From assembly GCA_015680685.1 (NCBI GenBank), contig MNCI01008018.1, positions 391,453 through 455,452 on the forward strand: a stretch of DNA of 64,000 nucleotides, given 5' to 3'. Shown here one piece after another: positions 1 through 11,860 of this stretch. Every line of letters starts with the position of its first letter. Within the stretch, counting starts at the first letter, position 1. The notes below the pieces were generated by a model. The model was not told where the DNA came from. It saw nothing but the letters and a program-made list of their open reading frames with translations, and did no database searches. Position numbers and translations under genes: made by a program. The stretch comes from Gnetum montanum (taxonomy: Eukaryota; Streptophyta; Gnetopsida; Gnetales; Gnetaceae).

Positions 1-1282
1 GCTACTCCAAAGCCATGCGCTTAAGACCATCATCATCATAATGAGCGGGATATGCGAAAAGGAGCGGGATGCCAAAAGTGAGATAGCATTATCATCTTTA
101 TTGCTACCTCCTTTGGAAACGTTTTTAACGCCAGCATAACACTAAAACTCCATGCTCTCTTTTCCTTTCCTTACTTCCTGAACCAAACAACATTCATCCA
201 AGCCAGTTTAGACAAAAATATCAGAGCAATCGGAGTAGTTGACAATGGCATCGTTGCATCAGAACATCAAAATGCTCATGATAGTGAGCAATCTATTCTT
301 GTTGACACTTTTGGCAATGGCAACTGCACGGCCCATCAAACACTCAGACGTAAGTTATGAATGAATGAATCATGCATTATCTTCCCTTATGTTTATTTTA
401 ATGGTTCAATCAATCTTCCTCTTGTCTCTTGTGTTGGCTGGGATTGGGTTTGGTTGTGGGCAGAATCAGAATTGCCGGTACATGCTATTACAGGTAACTT
501 CACCAACGCAGGAATAGACTCAGATGTGAGCGTGACGCTGTTCAACAATCGTGGCCATGAAGTGGAGATGCGGGATTTGAAGAAATATGGAATACATGGA
601 CCCAACTGGCCTTATTACTTCAGAAAGGAAATCTGGACTTGTTCAGCGTAACGAATGCAACATGCCTAAACACAGAGCAGTGTACGATAATTTTGCACAT
701 AGATGCCGTTGGCACTTACCATGACTGGTACTGCACAAAAATTGCTGTCGGAGGCAGCATAAAGAACGGCATGCTTGTGGGCCACTGTTTCCCATTTAAC
801 CTGTGGCTCACACTAGAGCAGCCCGAGCATCGAAAACTGCACCGGTTTGCAAGATGACAACGCCCACGCCCATGCCTTCTTGCAATCTATTTTAAGAAGA
901 TTAGTTGTTTTACTCTATTTACTGTTATATTATAATATTATCCTAAATAAATAAATAATGTAGCATATAGCTGCTCTCATCTTTGGTTAGGTGGGTAGGC
1001 CACATTCACTGCCACTACCAGCAACCATCCTGTTACCCATAGTATACCATAGTTCAGCGGCCAGCCTCATGGTCTGTTTCTAGCTCTATTTATAAATACT
1101 AAATAATGGAGCTTAAGTTACCTAAGAGATGCGAATTTGTATTTGTTTCCATCTAGTCTTTGAGATAGGAAGAGGCAGATTTTGAGTTCATTTTCAATTT
1201 TCAATTTCTTTGAGAATTGGGGCTTTTGAGTTGCTACATTTTCTATAGGTAGAGAGTTTTTCAACAATAAATAGAGAGGCAT
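1..1282. repeat. Left arm of large inverted duplication
   Basis: This segment reappears in reverse complement at 2710-3668 and 7222-7545. It carries the 5' flank, exon 1, intron, exon 2 and 3' flank of a PLAT-domain gene. The inner end is sharp: positions 1261-1282 mirror 2710-2731. The outer end lies beyond the window start, because homology still runs at base 1. This arm keeps more CpG dinucleotides than its partner, for example at 45-75. It is a segmental inverted duplication rather than a transposon terminal repeat, since it contains a gene with promoter side and 3' side. Confidence 0.85.
245..870 (+). pseudogene. PLAT/LH2-domain stress-protein-like pseudogene, copy 1
   Basis: Exon 1 (245-349) encodes 35 residues beginning MASLHQNIKM with a hydrophobic stretch ending near ATARP, a plausible secretory signal peptide. 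A GT-AG intron (350-463, donor gtaagt) follows. Exon 2 has the order seen in plant PLAT1-type proteins: a C-x-Y start, then NAGIDSDVSVTLF, GPNWPYYF, LDLFS, a C-x(6-7)-C pair, and HDWYCTKIAV. Family members are roughly 180 residues and secreted or ER-associated, linked to abiotic stress. Two frameshifts break it: one near 495-505, between CRYMLLQ and TGNFTNAG, shared with copy 2; and one near 625 (a one-base loss relative to copy 2). AATAAA-like signals lie near 945-957. The family assignment is from memory of the domain pattern; the breaks are directly visible. Confidence 0.75.
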
Positions 1283-2709
1283 ACGAAATCATGGTTAGCT
1301 ATGTGGATGCACTTTTCAAGACTCTTGATTAAGTTTTGGTTAAAGGGAGTTCTATGAAAAGTCTTTGAGATTTTGATGAAACTTCTGATGATGATCGATC
1401 TATGCACATCCTCTAAGATCACAAATGTTGTGGTGCACATATGTGTCTTCATATAGGAGGATACAGAGGTCTTGCCTAGGATTGTTTTCAAAGGACCTCA
1501 TGAATGATTCTTTCAACCAATTTTCTATGATAACTTTTCAAATATCTCTACGATTTGCAGTCAACAATGTCACATCTCAACCCAATGCCCATGGAATCCA
1601 TGGGCCAAGAAGCCCTTACAAGACATGAAGAAGGTGAGGCTTAGGTTAGACATAGTGTGGATTCAAAGGGAGGGCTTTCAAGGGAATGCATATTGGCAAT
1701 GTAAAGTGCACTAATTAAGGCCTTTAAATAAGAGGCTCAGTCATTGGCAAGGAGGAAGTGACGAGCTCAACGAGGTTGGTGGAACAACCTTTGATTTTCA
1801 ACTATCTAGCTAAAAATGATAGAAAAGGGAAGGTTGTAGTAGAGGACTTTGAGGATTAGCAATTAGTAGCATAGAAGAAATAGAATTGGAGCAATGGAAG
1901 AGGACAAAAAATGACAAACCTCGAGAGAACTAAACCAAGTGGATACAAAATAGGGTGAAGGAGAGGTGTCGCATGGTTTGCAAAAATAATAGCATCAAAT
2001 TATATTCTTCTTCTAGGAATGCTAGATAATTTGATCAAAGATTTCACAAGCAAAGAAGAGAAAACAACACCAGTTTTGAAGGCAAGCTTAGCATTGGAAA
2101 AACATATGTTGGTAGACAAGATCTCCCAAATGTCTCTTGCATAATAATTATCTTATCATAGAATTGTGCTGGCCTACAAGGCTAGAATAAATCCAATTTT
2201 TGAGATTGATGTTATAGTCAAATAATGTAGATTTGGTTCTCCTTTTGGAGACAAAACTTGAAGTCTTCCCTTGGGACTGTTAGCCTAGCTAACTTCCCAC
2301 TTGTGGTTTTGATGGAGTGGTAGTTTGCCTATGGTGGAGTAGGATTTCCTTTCAAAGTATGATGCTTTTGTCCAACTTGGTTAGTATCAAAGGAGAAGGG
2401 GTGAAGATTTTAAATGCTTTCAATAACATTAAATATGTTTTCAAAACTTATATAAGCATGTATATTTGAATTATCTAATAGATACAACACTATAAAATTT
2501 CAATTTAAGTTTCAGTATATTTCCTTAGATGATTCCTCACCAAAAAAGTCTCTACACGATTAGATTTATTTAGATAATCACATTGCTTAAATTGAAGTTT
2601 AAAGAGGAAAAAGAAAACTTTAGGTTTTCACATTTGCAACCTTTGATGCATTTCCGATAGCCATGCTTTTTTTATTGTTGGGAAACATATCTCCTTATGA
2701 TGGCTTAAA
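1283..2709 (+). mobile_element. Loop of the inverted repeat, containing a LINE relic
   Basis: The 1.4-kb loop between the arms has no intact ORF over 80 codons. At 2149-2185 one frame reads like the start of a plant L1 endonuclease (IILS, a stop, then NCAGLQG), and about 45 bases downstream in another frame comes DLVLLLETKLEVFP (about 2227-2270), matching the usual L1 endonuclease segment around the catalytic ETK. The preceding 800 bases would then be ORF1 or linker, but I recognise no RRM or zinc knuckle. Orientation is plus. No target duplication or 3' tail was found, so element limits are unknown. Confidence 0.45.
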
Positions 2710-3668
2710 ATGCCTCTCTATTTATTGTTGAGAAACTCTCTACCTATGGAAAATGTAGCAACTCAAAAGCCCAAATTCTCAAAGAAAGTGAAAATTGAAA
2801 ATGAACTCAAAATCTACCTCTTCCTATCTCAAAGACCAAAAGGAAACAAATACAAATCTGCATCTCTTAAGGTAACTTAATCTCCATTATTTAGTATTTA
2901 TGAATAGAGCTAATAGATGTGCCTGAGACAAACCATCAGGTTGGCCGCTCAACTATGAGTAATAGGATGGTTGCTAGTAGTGGCAATGAATGTGGGCTAA
3001 CCACCTAACTAGAGATGAGAGTAGTTATATGTTACATTATTTATTTATTGAGGATAATATTATAATATAATAGTAAATACAAGTAAAATAGCTTATCTTC
3101 TTAAAGTAGATGTGAAGAAGGTGTGGCTGTGGACGTGAATGTGGGTGTGGGTGTTGCCATCATGCAAGCCGATGCGATTAGCAATTATGTGCTTGGGTTG
3201 CTCTAGTGTGAGCTTCAAGTTAAATGCAAAAGAGTGGCCCACAAGCATGCCATTCTTTACACTGCCATAGACATCAATTTCTATGTAGTACTAGTCATGG
3301 TCAGTTCCAACGGTGTGTATGTGCAAAATTATCCTATATACCTCTATGTTTAGGCACATTGTATTTGTTATGTTGAACAAGTCCAGATTTCCTTTTTGGA
3401 AGTAATAAGGCCGATTGGGTCCATGTATTTCATATTTCTTCAAATCCCAGATCTTCACTTCATGGCCATGATTGTCAAATAGCATCACGCTCACCTCGGA
3501 GTCTATTCCTGTGTTGATGAAGTTACTTGTAACAACATGTACCAATAGTTCTGATTGTGCCCACAACCAAACCCAATCCCAGCCAACACAAGAGAATATA
3601 AATATTGATTGAACTATTAAAATAAATAGAAGGGAAGATAATGCATGATTCCTTCATTCATAACTTAT
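2710..3668. repeat. Right arm of inverted duplication, proximal part
   Basis: Reverse complement of roughly 352-1282. It includes the 3' flank and exon 2 of the second PLAT copy. Small indels and many transitions separate the two arms. The homology stops at the LINE insertion at 3669-3676 and resumes at about 7222. Confidence 0.85.
3155..3559 (-). pseudogene. PLAT/LH2-domain pseudogene, copy 2 (exon 2)
   Basis: Minus-strand copy of exon 2. It reads NTGIDSEVSVMLF, GPNRPYYFQKGNLDLF and GTDHD, then a TAG where copy 1 has the conserved Trp of HDWY, a TGG-to-TAG change. It shares the copy-1 frameshift near its N-terminus but not the one near 625, so the shared lesion predates the duplication. The splice acceptor AG found in copy 1 is AC here. 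Exon 1 is separated from it by the LINE, its remains lying at 7222-7293. It cannot make a normal PLAT protein. Confidence 0.75.
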
Positions 3669-3676
3669 GTCTGACC

Positions 3677-6600
3677 TCTTATTCAACATGCCCTTCACTT
3701 CTCCATGAACCTCCTATCATGGAACATTCGAGGCCTTACTAGTAGGCTTCGATGGAAGCAAGTAGGCAACTTTCTTTGCAATCTTAATATAGCCTTCGAT
3801 TTCATTCTCCTTCAAGAAATTAAGATTTCAGCCAACCTTTTATCTCTTTCAGCCCATTGGTTTCTTCCTCACTCAATTCTAGTGATGTCCCACACGAGTG
3901 TAAAAGGAGGAGCTACCATTCTCCTCTCAACCTACTAAAAAGATAAACTCATTCAAAGTGGTTCTTATTCTAGGCATAGAATTTCTTGGGCCACCTTCTC
4001 CTTCCTACATGGCCATTTTGGTATCTACTAGATATATGCCCCAAATGACTCTACAGAACATGCTCTCCTTTGGCAAGAACTTGCAAATTCTCTTCCCATA
4101 GTGCCTTGGATATTTAGAGGAGATTTTAATATGGTTGAATTCCCTTAGGATAAGCTCATAGGGGTGTTTTTTCAACTACCCAATTTTGAGTAGTAGACCT
4201 AGTCCACCTTTATGAAAAAATTTTACATTTTTGACAAGGTGGATGCCTCTACTTGTGTTCCCCTCCACAAATTTACTTGGAGCAATCTCTGTCTTTGGTA
4301 GGCTTGCATTTACAGTAGGTTAGATAGGTTCTATTTTTCCACCCTTTCATTTTGGCAAGCCTTCTCCACTACTACAGTTCATCACCATGCTACCTTATCA
4401 GACCATCTTTCCATCTCTATATCTATCTAGATTCATAGCAGTCCTAATAGACAAAAATTCCATCTTTTTCGACTACACAACAACAACTTCTCTTCCCCTT
4501 CTGCCTGACTTCTTCTATCTAACCTTTGAAATGCTGAACCTAAGCCCTTAAATCAAGTGGGTTGGATCCACTGGTGGCATCACGCTTCTTCTAGAGTGCA
4601 AAAATTTGCTCATTCATATGGTAAGGTAGTGGCTACTTGGTCCAGACAAGAATATAACAACATTCACCTCACTATTGAACATCTCACTAATAGACTAGCC
4701 CAAGATCCTTTCAACGCCCTAGTTCATGAGAAGCTAGCTAGAGTCCAATTAGCCTTTCAATAATGGGAAGTGTACTGAGCACAAAGTGCCTTAACTAAAA
4801 GCTGACTCACTTGGCTAAATATTCAAGATGATCACTATAAGGAATTTTTTAAGTATCTTACTAATGCTTCCCCTTCGCATTCTTTAGAAAAAATCTCTAG
4901 TGACAGTACCACCATCATTGACCACAACAATATCCTCTCTTTTCTTAAGAACCACTATGAAATTCTTGTTGTAGCTACCCCTATGGACATCTCATCATTT
5001 GAGGCTGCCACCCTCAAGTATCCTTGCCTTATCAATTCTACTATGTTGCAAAGTCTTGATGCTGATATCACCAAGGAGGAGCTACAAGTGGCTTGTTCCA
5101 AGTTAAGTCATGGAAAGGCTCCTGGTTATGATGGTTTCCTTGTGGAATTTTTTCAAACTTATTGGGATTTTGTGGGAAATGATCTTCTATAGGTCATTAA
5201 AAGGGGTTATCCTAACTAGTTCCCTTGGGCCCAATCTAAATCAATGGGTTATTTTTCTCCTCCCTAAGTCCAAGGATCTTACCTATATCTCTAATTGACG
5301 TCTCATAACTCTTCTCAACATGGTGTATAAAATTTGGGCCAAGTGCTTAGCCTTACAGCTAAAAACAATTATTGGCCAAATCATATCTCCCTAGTAAACA
5401 AGATTTTTTCCTAGTAGATATATCTTAGACAATGTGGTTGTGGCGTGGGAAGGTCTCAAGTGGGTGGAGGATGATGGTGAAGATATTCTCCTAGTGAAAC
5501 TTGATTACACCAAGGCTTATGACAACATAAAGTGGGAGTTTATCTTGCAAACCATGACCAAACTTGGTTTTGGACCTAAGTTCCTACATATGGTGAAATG
5601 CTTATTCTCAGATGCTACTGCAAGTTTGGCATTGCCCCTTTGCATCACCTCTCCCCTTCCTATCCACAGGTCAGTGTGGCAAGGATGTCCTCTCACTCCT
5701 TATCTATTTATCATCACAGCTAGCTTTCTTTTTCATCAAATAAACCAAGACATTCAAACTAGAGTTCTCACTGGGGTTTGCCTTTCTTCATCTCAACAAT
5801 AGCTTCTCAACATGCACTTCACTGATGACTCCTTTTTTCTTATTCAAAACACTACTGCTAATTTGCACNAATCATTCTTCTTGGATCTCATGTTTTCAAA
5901 AGCATTTGGAAGGCCTAGAAAATTCTACACTGGTGGGTAGTTGGTGGTTAAGATCAACCCTACTACCCTCTCTAAGTTGTGTCCCTAGTGGTTACCTATG
6001 TCACCCGCTCCCCTTGCCATCACAAATGCTAAGATTGCTACCTCTTAGTATTGAAAGGATGTTATTTCTTTGAATTGTCTTAGGTTGGCTAGTCACTGTA
6101 TTTTGGGGGCTAATTTTAATAATCTGTATGGGGAGTCAAATGCAATGAACGATTTCCTAGCTCAAATTTACATTTTTCTCCATTATCATTAGCAACTATA
6201 TGTTATGGTGCAAAGCACTTTTCATGGCCTTCAATGGATTAATAGGGCAAACCTCCTACCGTACCAGCTGTATGTCCCCTTTCACCTTTTGCATGACCCA
6301 TCTGAGATCATTCAACACTGTAATAAGTCTTGGCACAAACAAGAGTCAGAAAAATTCTAGATCCTCCTCTTCCAATGTATTTGGAAACTACCAATATTTC
6401 CCAAAATTAAGTAGTTCCTCTGGTGTCTCCTCCACCAAGTTCTACTTATTGGTAAACATTTAGAATATTTGGGGATTCCCAGTTCTAATTGCCCTCTTTG
6501 TGGTGGAAAAGATGACTTTGTTCATGTGTTTTGGCATTGCCCCTTTGCTTAGCACATGTGGGATGGGGCTTCCAAAGTATTTCTATCATGCAAGCTATCT

Positions 6601-7207
6601 CAAGATGATGCTATATTTGGCTTTTTGGCCATTACTTCTACTAATTTTAATTTTTTATGGAAAGTTATTAGGCCTATTATTCTATATTACATTTGGAAGC
6701 ATAGATGCAATGTTATTTTTCAAAGGATATATTATTCTAATAAATGTCATCTTACCATGTTAAAGAGGTTTTAGATCTTTTGCCTCATTCATTTCCAACT
6801 CAAATCTTAAGCATCCAAGTTCAAAATGGATAGTCATCAATTGGTTCATCTCTTGCAGCCTTGGGAAAGACTCATGCATTCAAGCAATACTCTTCATTAG
6901 TAATCTCTATAATGGAGCTTCCCTTCTTTAAGTTGTAAGGAGTCACCATTTGGAAGTCTCTATATCCTTTACCAAGTGCTCTCCGCCTCACCTAAACTTA
7001 TGTCATTCTCTCTTGTAATGAGCTAGTTTGTCGTAATGTTTGGTAGTGCCTCATATCAGGTTTCCTCTTTTAGCGATTAGTTGTTTATAAGGTTGTTCCC
7101 CAAGTCTCATTCCTAGTTATCTTAGTTCCCTTCTCTTTTTAATCTTGTGACTTAATGTGGTTAATGTACTTGATACTTTTTTAATATTAATAAAAATTCT
7201 TTTCGGG
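3677..7207 (+). mobile_element. 5'-truncated L1-type LINE inserted in the PLAT copy-2 arm
   Basis: About 3.5 kb, starting just before the ORF2 endonuclease domain and ending in an A/T-rich tail (TTAATATTAATAAAAATTC) near 7181-7202. The 8-base word GTCTGACC flanks it at 3669-3676 and 7208-7215 and is the likely target duplication; copy 1 of the PLAT gene has GTCTGA at the matching site, so this is the empty allele. About 20-30 bases of the target, part of exon 1, are missing at the right junction. There is no ORF1, which fits 5' truncation during target-primed reverse transcription. Confidence 0.8.
3705..6640 (+). pseudogene. LINE ORF2 relic: endonuclease, reverse transcriptase, zf-RVT
   Basis: An APE-type endonuclease starts at 3705 (MNLLSWNIRGL, then FILLQEIKIS, later FRGDFNMVEF and a terminal LSDHLSI). 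The reverse transcriptase follows, with HGKAPGYDGF (about 5108), LVKLDYTKAYDNIKW (about 5491), QGCPLTPYLF (about 5690) and FTDD (5818-5829), where functional copies have F/YADD. The C-terminal zinc-binding module reads CPLCGG, then HVFWHCPFA near 6490-6550. Domain order and spacing are those of plant L1-clade ORF2. Many stops and several frameshifts make it inactive. An ambiguous base sits at 5869. Confidence 0.85.
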
Positions 7208-7221
7208 GTCTGACCCCCAAN

Positions 7222-7545
7222 TTCCATAAGTGGAAACAAGAATAGATCACTCACTTTCATGAGCATTTTGATGTTCTAATGCAATGATGCCATTATCAAC
7301 TACTTCAATTACTTTGAGTCTTTTTTCTAAACTAGCTTCAATGAATGTTGTTTGGTTCAAGGCATAAGGAAAGGAAAAGAGAGCATGGAGTTTTAGTGTT
7401 ATGCTAGCATTAAAAATGTTTTTAAAGGAGGTAGCAATAAAGATGATAATGCTATCTCACTTTTGACATCCTTCTCATTTTCACATATCTCACTCATTAT
7501 GATGATGGTGGTGTTAAGTGCATGGCTTTTGAGTAACCTAGTTTG
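7222..7545. repeat. Right arm of inverted duplication, distal part, with PLAT exon 1 remnant
   Basis: Reverse complement of roughly 1-320. The PLAT start codon of copy 2 lies at 7291-7293 on the minus strand, and exon 1 remains run to about 7222 with an in-frame stop (CAG to TAG at codon 6). The segment beyond 7293 is the gene's upstream flank. Several CpG sites present in the left arm are TpG or CpA here. Homology to the left arm ends with the window start, so the true outer border is at or beyond 7540. Confidence 0.8.
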
Positions 7546-7610
7546 CAAGATAGATAACTACGAGCAATGATGTTATTGTCATGCATTGTTGATACACAGT
7601 GTTAATGTAA

Positions 7611-8398
7611 GAACACATGTTTAAAATAAAATCAAATATAACATCTCAAAGTCAAAGAATAGTGGTTTGTCATGTGAATCTTAAGTGAGACATTGAAGAT
7701 GAAAGTGTACTACTTAAATGCACTCACAATGAAAGAGGCGTGTATCAATTGAGGTATAAAGGCTCACAGATTCTCTTAAAAGCAATTCATGAAATATGCA
7801 TAAATAGAACCTAAAAGTCTTACAAATTCTAATTACTACTTGTTTAACTAGGATGCAATTTACATAGTGCAAATTGATATATAACATGGGTTTTTTAAGC
7901 ATCATATTGTATAGTTTTAAACTTGGTAAAGGTAATGTATAAGTTGCAGACTCATTTAGATACTTGAGTAATAAATATGTAAATAATTGTAGATGGGATA
8001 AATACATTAAAGAAAAATTACTATTTATACATTTAAAAATAAATGTGATTAATAGTGTTATCCTCATGCACTAACGAAAGGGAGGGTGCATGCAAGAACA
8101 CATGATTACAATAAAATCAAGTATCACTTCAAAGAGTCAAATAGAATAGTGATTTATTGTGTGAATGTTAAGTGAAACGAGACAATGAAAATGAAATTAT
8201 ACTACTTAGATGTAATCACAATGGAGGAGACATGTATCAATAGAACTAGAAAGGATTACAAACTACCATAGTGTGGACTCTTTAAGATGATTGTATCTTT
8301 AATATGTGAATAATTATAGATGGGATAAATTCATTCAAGAAAGAATAGTCAAAATATTAAAAACTACTTATACAATTAAAAATAAATATAAGGCATTA
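7611..8398. repeat. Direct duplication of an anonymous AT-rich segment
   Basis: Copy A (about 7611-8050) and copy B (about 8092-8398) share an ordered series of words: AAGAACACATG, AGTGAATCTTAAGTGA-like text, TACTACTTA-ATG, ATGTATCAAT, AGATGGGATAAAT and a terminal TAAAAATAAAT. Copy B lacks the middle of copy A. A third, more diverged relative lies around 9530-9660 (GCAATTTCAATAGTGCAA against GCAATTTACATAGTGCAA at about 7855). No coding potential was recognised. Confidence 0.6.
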
Positions 8399-8399
8399 A

Positions 8400-9862
8400 G
8401 AGTTTGGGCTTCACATGTTAGAAAAAAAATCTTTGATATAGTTTTTTTATCTTATTATGATATATAGATACACATATTGGAACTAGGTCTTAGTGTAAAA
8501 AAATTGAAAATGCATTGAAAGAGTACAAAAGATATTTTCACTTGATGAATTAAAAGTAAAGTTCAAACAAACACCCTATTTTATGCTTTCGTTAGAGTGT
8601 AATATGTTGCTTCTATAAGAAGAATCTATTTATACTAAATTTATTACTTATACTCAAAAACTACTAAAAACATAACAAAAAAGTTTCTAAAGTAGTTCTC
8701 GAAGACACAAAAGAGCACATATAGTATTTTCATGTAATACAATAGTTGAAGATTTGTCATATACAATGTAATTTAAAATAGATTCACAAGTTGGTTTGGC
8801 AACTGGTTCTAATACAGTTATAGCTAAATGTAGAAGGTAAGAAAAAATTTTATTTCTAAAGCATAAGTTGTATTTAGTTAAACTCAAAAGTTAACTATAT
8901 ATCAATCTACTCCCTAATGAGATGTTGCATTTTTATCACCAAGCTTCATTTTAGTTCCCATTATCTTAAAATAGAAAGTAGAAGATGGACGTAAATTTAC
9001 AAAGAAAAACACACATGTAGCCTATGTAGTTCAATAGATCTTGAAGATGAGCACCATATCTTTTCTAGCCCTCAAATTGAACATTTGACACCAAAATATA
9101 ATATTGTAGTAAAAGATCTATATGACCTTTTCTTGGTACATCAGTATAGTATTACTTTGGTGCTTTATTGATTGGGTATTTAATTTTCATTATATAAATA
9201 TAATATTTATCCAATAGATTCTTTAGGTCATTACATGTAAGGAAACCTCAATTTCAATTTCAATGCTTAAATGCAATTCATGGAGCCCATATCAATATGG
9301 CTGGTGGATTCTTTTATGGCATAAAATAAATGTTTTAGGCATTAACCGTCTTTTAATTCATAAGGTAAAAATTGATATGTAACCTATACTTTTAGGAATT
9401 CCATATGGCTTGCCATTTTTTCTATGATACAAAATATCCATGTGAAATGCTTGGGATTGTGAAATGCATGTCAATACAAGAAGAAAAAATCCCAATGCAC
9501 AAAATTTCCACCTGAAACATTTTAGATAAGAATGCATATCAATAGAATCATAAAGACTCAAGAATTCTAATACTTTCTTTTACCAAATGGCATTCCAACC
9601 CCTCTTTTTTCCAGATACCATGCAATTTCAATAGTGCAATTTGATATAGATAATGTATGTATGTATTTCTTTGTATTCCTCCCTTTCATCATTACCCATT
9701 CAAAATTTTTCAAAACTTAAACCTACCTCATCCTCATCTCTGGTGGATGCCATGGACCACAAGGTGGAGGTGCTAGTTTTTCTGATTGCCATTCCAATCT
9801 TTACCTTTTCCACCTACCATTCCAATCTCTTTTTCTAGCTACAATGTAATTTCCTCTATATG
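8400..9862. other. AT-rich intergenic stretch, no gene recognised
   Basis: Apart from the diverged repeat relative near 9530-9660, I see only short open frames of 60-70 codons with biased composition and no domain signature. No LTR ends, tRNA or transposase motifs were found. Confidence 0.5.
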
Positions 9863-10412
9863 TGTGACATCCCGTCCTCCAATGACATGTTAATCTTCAA
9901 ATATATTATATATTAGATATTATGCGTATGAAGAAAATATACCAAATGCAAAAGATATGTGATATTCAACATTATGTATAAAGGAAATAATAGGAAAAAT
10001 GCAGAAAGAGAAAGAAAAGAATGCTTTATTAATATGGAATAGGATATCTAGATCATGTTCTGAGCATGTTCCTTAGGGTTTTCTTCCTTTGGCATCTATC
10101 CCTTATAGACAGTCTAGCACTGCAATCACGATTAGGCCTATAACCTATCCAGAAGGAATGGCAAGTCCACTTCTTGTCCCACTTCACCCGACTTCCCATG
10201 GCTTGCCTGTATTGGCTCTGCCACTCCATGCTGGCATGACCTCTAACCCCTGGTATACATGCCTTCAGTCAAATCTCGAAAGGTTACCTTAAGAGATACA
10301 TCCATTATTATAACATGCTCTTTTAGGTCTTGTTAATATGACAATAACACTTATTATTAAGAGACATCATCTTCATTAGGCAACAACATGATTTGGAAAT
10401 GGGGATGTGACA
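9863..10412. mobile_element. Possible small LTR remnant
   Basis: The segment starts TGTGACATCCC and ends GGGATGTGACA, so its ends are inverted with one mismatch and bear the TG...CA of LTRs; TGT-ACATCCC starts are common in plant LTRs. No matching 5-base target duplication is present (left ATATG, right ATCTA), no partner LTR lies in the window, and no primer site was identified. It may be a decayed solo LTR. Confidence 0.3.
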
Positions 10413-10819
10413 ATCTATCCTCCTTAGGTTTCTTTCTTCCTCGAATGAGTCCACATTCTCTATCTTTTTCTAGTTCCAATTCTTTCTTTCATGATTCTGT
10501 GCTCCAATAATTTGATTTCTCCTTTTAACTTGAAGTTGTGTCTTGCTTAATCTATAAACAAAATGTATGTGAGAAAAATGTATGGAAAATTAAATATTAC
10601 TTTCTTGATACTTACTTGAAAATGACAAAAGATGAATTAAAGATTTATCAACCACCAATCACCAATCCTAACTAGGATCACACAAAGTGCAACTTGATCT
10701 AGTTACCCAAGTGAAGGTAAGGCAAATTCTTTATCCCCAATTTTTATTATCATAGATATTTTACTTATCTAATTGAAATTTAAATGGAACAATGAATAAA
10801 ATAATAAGATCATCAAATA

Positions 10820-11860
10820 AAAGTAAGAGTGAGATACTTCTTGATCTTGATCAACCTTATGAACTAATGAGAGTAATTGTAATTCTAGCATAATTGGTAT
10901 GTGATCAGATGGTCTTGTTTAGGATGGCAAGGCTTGATCTTGATTCTTCTCAACTTCTTCTTTAGAAATTAATTCTAGTAACTTGGTAACTTGAAAAAAT
11001 CAGGCATCATACTAAATATAATCCAAACTCTCAATGAAGAATGTTGTTGATCCATCTTCATTAATCCTAGTAGAGTAATTGGTAAAGTGTGATTTTTGAT
11101 CAGTGCTATCCATCAACATCATCTGTTCCTAAATTCTAGAATCTAATTTATCTACTAAAGATTCAAAATAAGTAGAATATGCATAGGCTAATGGAATTTC
11201 ATGCTAAATTGATGGAAACATCTTCTTCAAGTTAGGCTCATCTTCCAAATATTTCTTTACAAATCCATCTTTTAAGAATTGATAAACACTACTTCCAACA
11301 TTTGCATTGAAGTCTCCACAAAGAATAAATGGAACTAGATCAGTATAACTTAGTAATAACTTATTCTTCAAACTTTCTTCTATTTGCTTAATCAAATATG
11401 CCTCTTAACATAATCTGACATTGGAACATGTTGGTTTGGCCATTAAATGTGTGTTAACCACACATACACATCTTCCTGATAGATGAACTTTTAGAATTAC
11501 TACCAAGGCTATGCGATTTTTCCAAAATCTTAGCTATTCTTTCTTTCCCATTGCTTGAAGTTTACGAATTTCAAGAATCATATTTTCTAAACTTCATTCA
11601 AATCTTTGTACTAATTCAAACTTGGCTTCTTTATAAAAGATTGCAAAACCATCCATGTTGTGATTTTTATAATATGCTAATATGTACGACTCAAAAAAAG
11701 AACTTTCACAAGAACCTTTTTTCTTATAAATACCTCTGTATCCCATCTTTTCCAAGTCTAGTTGAATTGATATAAAAATTCCCATGGCAAGACTTCTTAT
11801 AAGCACAAAACATTAGCATCCAAATCTCTTAACTCTACTAAGATGTGTGGATATTGATAT
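10820..11860 (-). pseudogene. CCR4/EEP-family nuclease pseudogene, apparently intronless
   Basis: Read on the minus strand, the pieces appear in the order of CCR4-like deadenylases and relatives: DLDANVLCL, a stop where the catalytic Gln-Glu segment LQEV begins, then EVLPWEF (about 11830-11770); after a frameshift LEKMGYRGIYKKKG (about 11745) and MDGFAIFYKEAKFELV (about 11640); VVNTHLMAK (about 11460); PFILCGDFNANVGSSVYQFL (about 11335-11275); HFTNYSTRI (about 11080); SLDYI; and PSDHIPIMLEL near 10875. These correspond to the Glu, Asp-Asn and Asp-His catalytic motifs of the endonuclease/exonuclease/phosphatase fold. At least six stops and one frameshift kill it. No intron interrupts the run, although plant CCR4-type genes usually have them, which suggests a retrocopy. 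Confidence 0.7.

Noticed and set aside
9863-10412. Terminal-inverted-repeat DNA transposon
   Set aside because: Ends are inverted, but TG...CA with an ACATCCC-type start is more typical of an LTR, and no TIR-type target duplication (TA, 8 or 9 bp) was seen.
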